64,000 bases of DNA from Ignavibacteriota bacterium (GTDB lineage Bacteria; Bacteroidota; Ignavibacteria; Tepidaquicellales; Tepidaquicellaceae): assembly GCA_026390735.1 (NCBI GenBank), contig JAPLFJ010000026.1, positions 80,399 through 144,398 of the forward strand. The letters run 5' to 3'. A program made the translations under genes and the position numbers. Shown in pieces: positions 62,535-64,000 of this stretch; within the stretch, counting starts at the first letter, position 1, and each line of letters opens with the position of its first letter. Under the pieces are notes generated by a model that was given only the letters and a program-made list of their open reading frames with translations, searched no databases and was not told where the DNA came from.

Positions 62535-63000
62535 ACTCTTCAACAGGTTCTTTAAAGATATATCTTTCGTCAAAAGCAACCTCATATTTCTTTAAGAAAA
62601 ATCTAAACTCATCCAAAAACGAAACCTTCCTATGATGTTCCTTTTGATTCTCTATATATTTTATTACAAACTTAATCTGCGATTTCGAATATGTAAACGC
62701 ACCAAAACCGGGCTGTCATTCGAATTTTCCTACAGAAAGTTTGTTGTCATTAATCCATTTCGAAGAGCTTCTTTTTATGTCTTGGGTAATGATTGAAACT
62801 GATTGATCCGGGTTCATGCTTAAGAAAATGTGAATATGTTCTTCAGTGCCATTGATTATATACATTTTATGTCCCTTGTTATGCACAATACCAGAGATAT
62901 ATTTATATAGATCAATTTCGAGATCTTTTGAGATTAAAGCCGTTTTCCGCATCGGAGAAAAAACAAGTTGAACATATAGTTGTGTGTAAGTATTAGCCAA
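62533..63000 (-). pseudogene. REP-associated tyrosine transposase (RAYT, Y1/IS200-like), disrupted by one nonsense codon
   Basis: Reading from TTG 63000 the frame is a complete about 155-residue RAYT: ANTYTQLYVQLVFSPMRKTA, YKYISGIVHNKGHKMYIING, the HUH motif EEHIHIFLSM, then SSKWINDNKLSVGKFE. A stop (TGA, 62716-62718) follows where family members have Trp (FEWQ). After it the same frame continues with QPGFGAFTYSKSQIKFVIKY, IENQKEHH and a normal end VEE-TAA at 62533. The catalytic Tyr and the third metal ligand (YIENQ) are downstream of the stop, so the truncated protein cannot be active. One base change would restore the gene. TGA is used as a stop elsewhere here, so recoding is unlikely. Confidence 0.85.
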
Positions 63001-63107
63001 ATGTGAGTATAAGTTGGTAAAATATATGCATAAATGATAATTATACAAATACCAAAATTCATTAATATGGAATCCTTGAAGGGGTAAGAAAAAAGCTCAA
63101 TCAAGTT

Positions 63108-63237
63108 CTACTGATATTTAATCCCTATCGGGATTATTAATGATTGTTGAACTTAATCATCTCATAAATCTCGTGGAGATTGAATATCAGAAGAAATATA
63201 ATTCCTAATAAATTTATCTCGAAGAGATTTCATATGG
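63108..63237. repeat. Palindromic elements on the other side of the RAYT pseudogene
   Basis: An inverted first-type unit (CTACTGATATTTA then ATCCCTATCGGGAT, 63108-63134) faces a standard pair: ATCTCGTGGAGAT (63168) with GAATATCAG after it and ATCTCGAAGAGAT (63216) with TTCATATGG, 48 bp apart. This is the same family as at 62363. The transposase pseudogene therefore sits between clusters. Confidence 0.8.
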
Positions 63238-64000
63238 TTTTCAATGTATTAAAATCTTTAATGTCACAATTTCCTGCATTGATTTTTGAACCATATTTGT
63301 CGATATTATGTTATAATTTTTAAACGTTATCCTCAAAACCTTTTTAAATACCTTAAAAAAGTGTAAACTTCTCCAGATACACTACAAATACACTGCAGAT
63401 ACACTTCAAATACACTAAAAACATACTAATCTACCGTCAAAACAAGGTTGAAATCCCTTCAATACCATGCTTTATTGCACTTTAAGTTAGACCTATTAAT
63501 TCCTCAATAAGCACTTTTTCTGTAAGCGTAATTGCTGTCTATTGTATGCGTATAATAGGGCTAGAGGTGTTTAAGCGATGTTTAAGCGATGATGAAGGGA
63601 TGTTTAAGGTATGTTGTCAGTCTAAAATGGTGTTATTTAAGGAATAACAACAAAAGAAAAAGTGATTTATTGTACCATTGCTAAAATCACTCAATTTATT
63701 TGTTCATAATTTCATATATTTAATACTTCGATTTACGAAATTAGTTCCGCAAATAACAATAAACTGTTTCCCTTTAAATTATTCAAAATAATATTAATTG
63801 TCAACAACAAATCTCAAAAAGTGTAAAGATAAATACAAGTAACAATACAGTTTATATATCACTACTGTCCAGTTAAAAAAATGTAAAGGCCTATAACTAC
63901 CAATAGAATATAATAGTTACAAAGCATTATTGTGAAATCGATTTGAATTTAAATTGGGTTATCTTTTCGAAACCTTGGTGTTTAAAATCAAATTTTTCTA
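63238..64000. other. Gene-free AT-rich region with two 11-bp tandem repeat tracts
   Basis: No reading frame of useful length occurs here. Tract 1 (63375-63429) is AGATACACTAC, AAATACACTGC, AGATACACTTC, AAATACACTAA, AAACATACTAA. Tract 2 (63567-63621) is GTGTTTAAGCG, ATGTTTAAGCG, ATGATGAAGGG, ATGTTTAAGGT, then a drifting unit. Both step by exactly 11 bp. Otherwise nothing recognisable. Confidence 0.65.

Noticed and set aside
62716..62718. TGA read as Trp (recoding) in the transposase
   Set aside because: TGA serves as the stop of other genes here (for example the 15289 and 14216 genes), TGG encodes Trp throughout, and no selenocysteine-type hairpin was noticed.

Overview
The window looks like a chromosomal segment of an AT-rich, free-living Gram-negative bacterium of the Bacteroidetes/Chlorobi lineage, most likely class Ignavibacteria. 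The main evidence is nine secreted proteins that end in the same type IX secretion (T9SS) type A sorting domain, with the NYPNPFNP box and a final KR/TKxMxLIK. The housekeeping proteins (GyrA, MetG, FolP, GTP-type PckG, DusB, PdxH) fit this. This placement is inference; no 16S or other decisive marker is present.

Layout. 1-3700 (minus strand): metG, folP and the N-terminal part of a copper P-type ATPase. 4478-6574: a GC-richer secreted formylglycine-generating-enzyme-like protein followed by a tiny protein that is little more than a T9SS sorting domain. 6700-8500: small metabolic and lipoprotein genes. 8612-12902: tRNA-Ala, gyrA, an MntA/HepT toxin-antitoxin pair and threonine aldolase. 12907-16348 (minus): proline-iminopeptidase-like hydrolase, class V aminotransferase, rarA and tRNA-Gly. 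16680-20885: a secreted protein, a zinc-ribbon/propeller protein, and a PAP2 phosphatase with a probable sigma-54 promoter and upstream palindromes. 20970-29834 (plus): queF, SulP transporter, fumC, CoA-transferase, queC, AI-2E-type permease and pckG, i.e. queuosine precursor synthesis plus central carbon metabolism.

29956-33642 is the clearest accessory island. It is a very AT-rich restriction-modification locus: operator-like inverted repeat, XRE controller, cytosine-5 methyltransferase, two-domain restriction enzyme and Vsr mismatch endonuclease, followed by a DUF559-type nuclease-fold protein. An ABC-2 exporter follows. 35882-57998 is dominated by secreted and lipid-anchored proteins (cupredoxin, Asp-box, beta-helix, Kelch, LamG, sialidase-like and S1/P1-nuclease-like T9SS cargo) with small Cys-rich proteins, including a YgbA-type nitrosative-stress protein. 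58055-62268 (minus) is a tight four-gene run dusB - slipin - nagZ - pdxH.

The most distinctive non-coding content is a dispersed palindromic element. Thirteen-base palindromes (ATCCCGTAGGGAT and variants) occur in pairs or short arrays with a fixed 48-49 bp period at 1598-1659, 27827-28009, 62363-62534 and 63168-63237. The last two clusters bracket a REP-associated tyrosine transposase (RAYT) whose reading frame is interrupted by a single TGG-to-TGA change, just before the catalytic Tyr. A second signal is short tandem DNA repeats that keep an 11-bp (or 22-bp) register at four separate intergenic sites.

I did not find an unambiguous new multi-gene system. The best candidates are the RAYT/paired-palindrome element, the architecture of the restriction enzyme, and the sigma-54-controlled PAP2 gene.
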